Shown piece by piece: positions 61,818 through 64,000 of a stretch of 64,000 nucleotides of DNA. Every line of letters starts with the position of its first letter. Positions within the stretch are counted from its first letter, which is position 1. This stretch comes from JBBDWK01 sp040902885. Lineage in GTDB: Bacteria > Acidobacteriota > Terriglobia > Bryobacterales > Bryobacteraceae. Location of the stretch: the NCBI GenBank assembly GCA_040902885.1, contig JBBDWK010000098.1:11644-75643 (forward strand), given 5' to 3'. The notes below the pieces were generated by a model. It worked only from the letters and a program-made list of their open reading frames with translations, was not told where the DNA came from and did not search any database. The position numbers and the translations under genes were made by a program.

Positions 61818-62498
61818 ATGACTGCCCAGGAAATCGTCGCGGCGCTTCAGTCTCTCGGCACCGAGCAGAACCGGAAAGTCTACGCTCGGCACGGCTCTGG
61901 CCCAAACGTTTTCGGCGTCAGCTTCGCCAACCTGGAAAAGCTTCGCAAGCAGATCAAACGCGATCATGCTCTTGCCGCCGAGTTGTGGAGCACCGGGAAT
62001 TTCGATGCCTGCAATCTCGCAACGATGATCGCCGATCCGGGGAGGATGACGGCTAAGGATCTCGACCATTGGGCAAAGCGAATCGGCAACTCTTGTCTGG
62101 CCGGATTGTTCGCCCGGAATATCGCGTCGAAGACCGCGTTCGCGAAAGAGAAAGCGGAACGGTGGTCGGAGTCGAAGGACGAGTTAACCGGCGAGGCCGG
62201 TTATGGGGTGCTTGGCTGCCTGGCGATGAACGACCGGGAGACAGCCGATGCCTATTTCGAGGAATGGCTTGGCAGGATCGAAGCCGGAATCCACCAAGCG
62301 CCGAATCGCGTCCGGTATGCCATGAACAATGCCGTGATCGCGATCGGCATCCGGAATCCGCGCCTGCGGAAACTGGCCTTGGCAGCCGCCGGCCGCATCG
62401 GAAAAGTCCACGTGGATCACGGCGAGACGGATTGCAAAACGCCGGACGCGGCGGCATACATCAAGAAGGCCGCCGGGCGTGCGCGTGGTGCATCCTGA
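61818..62498 (+). CDS. AlkD-like DNA alkylation repair protein
   Basis: 226 residues from ATG 61818. The helical HEAT-type pattern is clear: VSFANLEKLRKQIKRDHALAAELW, NFDACNLATMIADP, MTAKDLDHWAKRIGN and NRVRYAMNNAVIAIGIR. AlkD glycosylases remove positively charged alkyl-purines, but many HEAT homologues lack the activity. It is divergent from the PEP-CTERM gene. Confidence 0.85.
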   Translation: MTAQEIVAALQSLGTEQNRKVYARHGSGPNVFGVSFANLEKLRKQIKRDHALAAELWSTGNFDACNLATMIADPGRMTAKDLDHWAKRIGNSCLAGLFARNIASKTAFAKEKAERWSESKDELTGEAGYGVLGCLAMNDRETADAYFEEWLGRIEAGIHQAPNRVRYAMNNAVIAIGIRNPRLRKLALAAAGRIGKVHVDHGETDCKTPDAAAYIKKAAGRARGAS

Positions 62499-62530
62499 TC
62501 TGGGCTGCCACGCCTAGCCGTCGGCCGGAG

Positions 62531-63820
62531 TCAACTGGTAGGCTTCTCGGGCAGCTTGAATCCGAGGTAGGTGCCGGAACTGACTCCCATAAGGATGAGG
62601 AGCTGGTTGTCGAGCTCCGGAAACAGCAGATCGCGGAACACCGTGATCGTAAAATACCCGCCGAGGGCGATGGTCCAGGTGAAGATTTGGAGCCGATGGA
62701 AGCTGATTCCGCAGTCATCCGAGAGGATGTCGAAGAACCAGCCCTGGGAAGGGGCGGCGGTGAGCGCCGGATTGTGTTTCAGTTCCGCCTGCAGGGCGGC
62801 CAGCCGGGCTTCTTTCTCTTGTAGTTCACGCTCCATATCGGCCAGATTACTTGGCACGGGGGCTGGGGCCATCTGCGTAGCTGTGCCGCCGGAACTGGCG
62901 CCCTGTGCTCGGGCAACGGCGGCCGCCGCCGCAGCCTGTCCGGCCTGGACCTGCTGCCGCAAGCCAGGTTGGGCCGGCGTGCCATCCAGCCGTTCGATAA
63001 TGCCATCGCGTTCCGTGACCAGCGCGCGGCGCCGCTCGACCGCCGAAGTCCACTTGTTGGAGTCGACCGCGACGGCAGCCAGGCCCGTTGCCCCGCTGAT
63101 GCCAATCAGGGCGAGGATGCCGTTGCTGAGCTGTGCCGCGGAGTCGGTGAGCAGCGAGATATAGCACCAGCCGGTCAGCACCAGAAGAAACCAGATCGCC
63201 ATCTGAGTTCGCGCAAGGCTGTAGGTGCATTTCTTGCCGCCAGCCACTGGTACCGGCGGCACATCTCGCAACAGGTCTGAATTACGGGCGAGCCACACTG
63301 TAGAAATCGCTAGGAGGCCAAGCGCTACGTACACCAGCCAGTCATACCAGGGCTTGACGTTGAGCAGCAGCCGCACATTGCTTGCGAGGGGCTCTTTGCC
63401 GGACAGCCCCATGGAGAGAGGAACGCTGCCATCCGTCGAACGGCGCGCTGATATCAGGACCTGCCGCCAGCTCTCGGATTCCTTCTGGTAGTCGGGCACC
63501 AAATCGAATGCCAACCGGCGAACCGATTGGGCCGAGGGTCCGGTCAAGGCAGCCTTGACGCTCGGCAGCGGACGATAGTCGAGAAACAGAATAATCTCAT
63601 TGAGATCCTCTGGCTTTGTGACCCAACTGTCCAGGTTGGCGACATCAACCACGATGCGGTTCTTCAGGCGCACTGTCGCAGCGTCTTTTGCGTTGGCGTT
63701 CTCGACTCTTAAGACGACGGGCGGCTGCTTTTCCGCGGCCTTTTCCGAATTGCCGGTCGGCGCCTGAGCGGCGAAGGCAATCGACATCGACAGGATACTT
63801 GCCATCCGAAGCATTCTCAT
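62531..63820 (-). CDS. Multipass membrane protein of unknown function
   Basis: 429 residues. A signal-like N-terminus is followed by an extracytoplasmic beta domain (VVLRVENANAKDAATVRLKN), membrane segments near residues 167-185, 212-232, 236-258, 385-405 and 408-425, and a central coiled region (about 265-345) with an Ala-rich stretch. WTSAVERRRALVTERDG and LQEKEARLAALQAEL are the coiled parts. I do not recognise a family. It is the last gene before a possible mobile-element end. Confidence 0.7.
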   Translation of the reverse strand: MRMLRMASILSMSIAFAAQAPTGNSEKAAEKQPPVVLRVENANAKDAATVRLKNRIVVDVANLDSWVTKPEDLNEIILFLDYRPLPSVKAALTGPSAQSVRRLAFDLVPDYQKESESWRQVLISARRSTDGSVPLSMGLSGKEPLASNVRLLLNVKPWYDWLVYVALGLLAISTVWLARNSDLLRDVPPVPVAGGKKCTYSLARTQMAIWFLLVLTGWCYISLLTDSAAQLSNGILALIGISGATGLAAVAVDSNKWTSAVERRRALVTERDGIIERLDGTPAQPGLRQQVQAGQAAAAAAVARAQGASSGGTATQMAPAPVPSNLADMERELQEKEARLAALQAELKHNPALTAAPSQGWFFDILSDDCGISFHRLQIFTWTIALGGYFTITVFRDLLFPELDNQLLILMGVSSGTYLGFKLPEKPTS

Positions 63821-64000
63821 CGGAACCTCCCAATGGGCATCTCCATCTTCGAAAGATGGGTGTCGGTAGTATATATCAACCCGGTTGGCGCGCGGGTATC
63901 CTGATTTGGCATGCGACGCCGCGTGAATGCACCCGATACGTTGTTCTGTTGCGCGTTTTTGATAATGTCCCCTTGAGCGTTCATTAGAAATGTCCCCACA
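63821..64000. mobile_element. Window-edge region with a possible IS21-type terminal repeat
   Basis: The last 45 bases contain AATGTCCCC twice (around 63963 and 63988) with a short spacer. Repeated copies of this core in the first tens of bases are typical of IS21-family ends. The transposase would lie beyond the window, so the call is tentative. The rest of the 180 bases shows no gene; a 60-codon frame on the minus strand there has no support. Confidence 0.35.

Noticed and set aside
63817..63999. 60-codon minus-strand frame at the right edge
   Set aside because: It covers the probable IS-type repeat, lacks a ribosome-binding site and has no recognisable domain.

Overview
The window looks like the chromosome, or a draft contig, of a GC-rich Gram-negative soil bacterium of the Acidobacteriota, probably Solibacteres/Bryobacterales-like. 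This is inferred from the gene families: three Oar-like TonB-dependent barrels, two ADOP-type MacB/FtsX permeases (one behind a PadR regulator), VWFA-related proteins, two sulfatases, a ThuA-like protein and a PEP-CTERM protein. No rRNA, tRNA or CRISPR array was seen. Two frameshifts and one nonsense codon may be real decay or draft-sequence errors.

Layout. 1-2154: sugar-acid catabolism (class III aminotransferase end, enolase-superfamily dehydratase). 2385-8067: a four-PAS hybrid histidine kinase, then PadR and a frameshifted ADOP permease. 8076-20951 (minus): a long envelope operon reading BamA/TamA-like, SurA-N-like, TamB-like, plug-less Oar-like barrel, degenerate VWFA protein, coiled-coil protein, with a Cu/Zn superoxide dismutase behind it. 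20950-23758: ThiF/MoeB-like adenylyltransferase, FAD oxidoreductase, DUF488. 24142-35923: a sulfatase divergent from an Oar receptor with a nonsense codon 16 codons before its normal end, a second ADOP permease, a DUF1835 protein and a third Oar receptor. 36098-42845: PIN toxin-antitoxin, SelB, and a VWFA / acyl-CoA carboxylase / beta-lactamase / amidohydrolase run. 42851-46955: thioredoxin-like protein, small coiled-coil protein, SelD, BrnT/BrnA and a NUDIX hydrolase, with duplicated gene ends and toxin-antitoxin debris between selD and the NUDIX gene. 46431-51468 (minus): PolX, two M16 peptidases and NUDIX in one tight operon. 51570-64000: PQQ-type sugar dehydrogenase, ECF sigma operon, membrane SpoIIE phosphatase, sialidase-like protein with a frameshifted sulfatase, ThuA-like protein, PEP-CTERM protein, AlkD-like protein, an unknown membrane protein, and a possible IS21-type end at the window edge.

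Main observations. (1) selD itself is a selenoprotein gene: an in-frame UGA at 44339-44341 falls at the catalytic position and is followed by a 7-bp hairpin with a GGU loop; selB lies 6 kb away. (2) Two Oar genes share one promoter design: two tandem 14-15-bp repeats ending 2 bp from a -35 box with a 17-bp spacer. (3) Between selD and the NUDIX gene lies a tandem-duplication junction built from divergent copies of both gene ends. (4) The BamA/SurA-N/TamB/plug-less-Oar/VWFA/coiled-coil cluster could be a dedicated outer-membrane assembly or export system.
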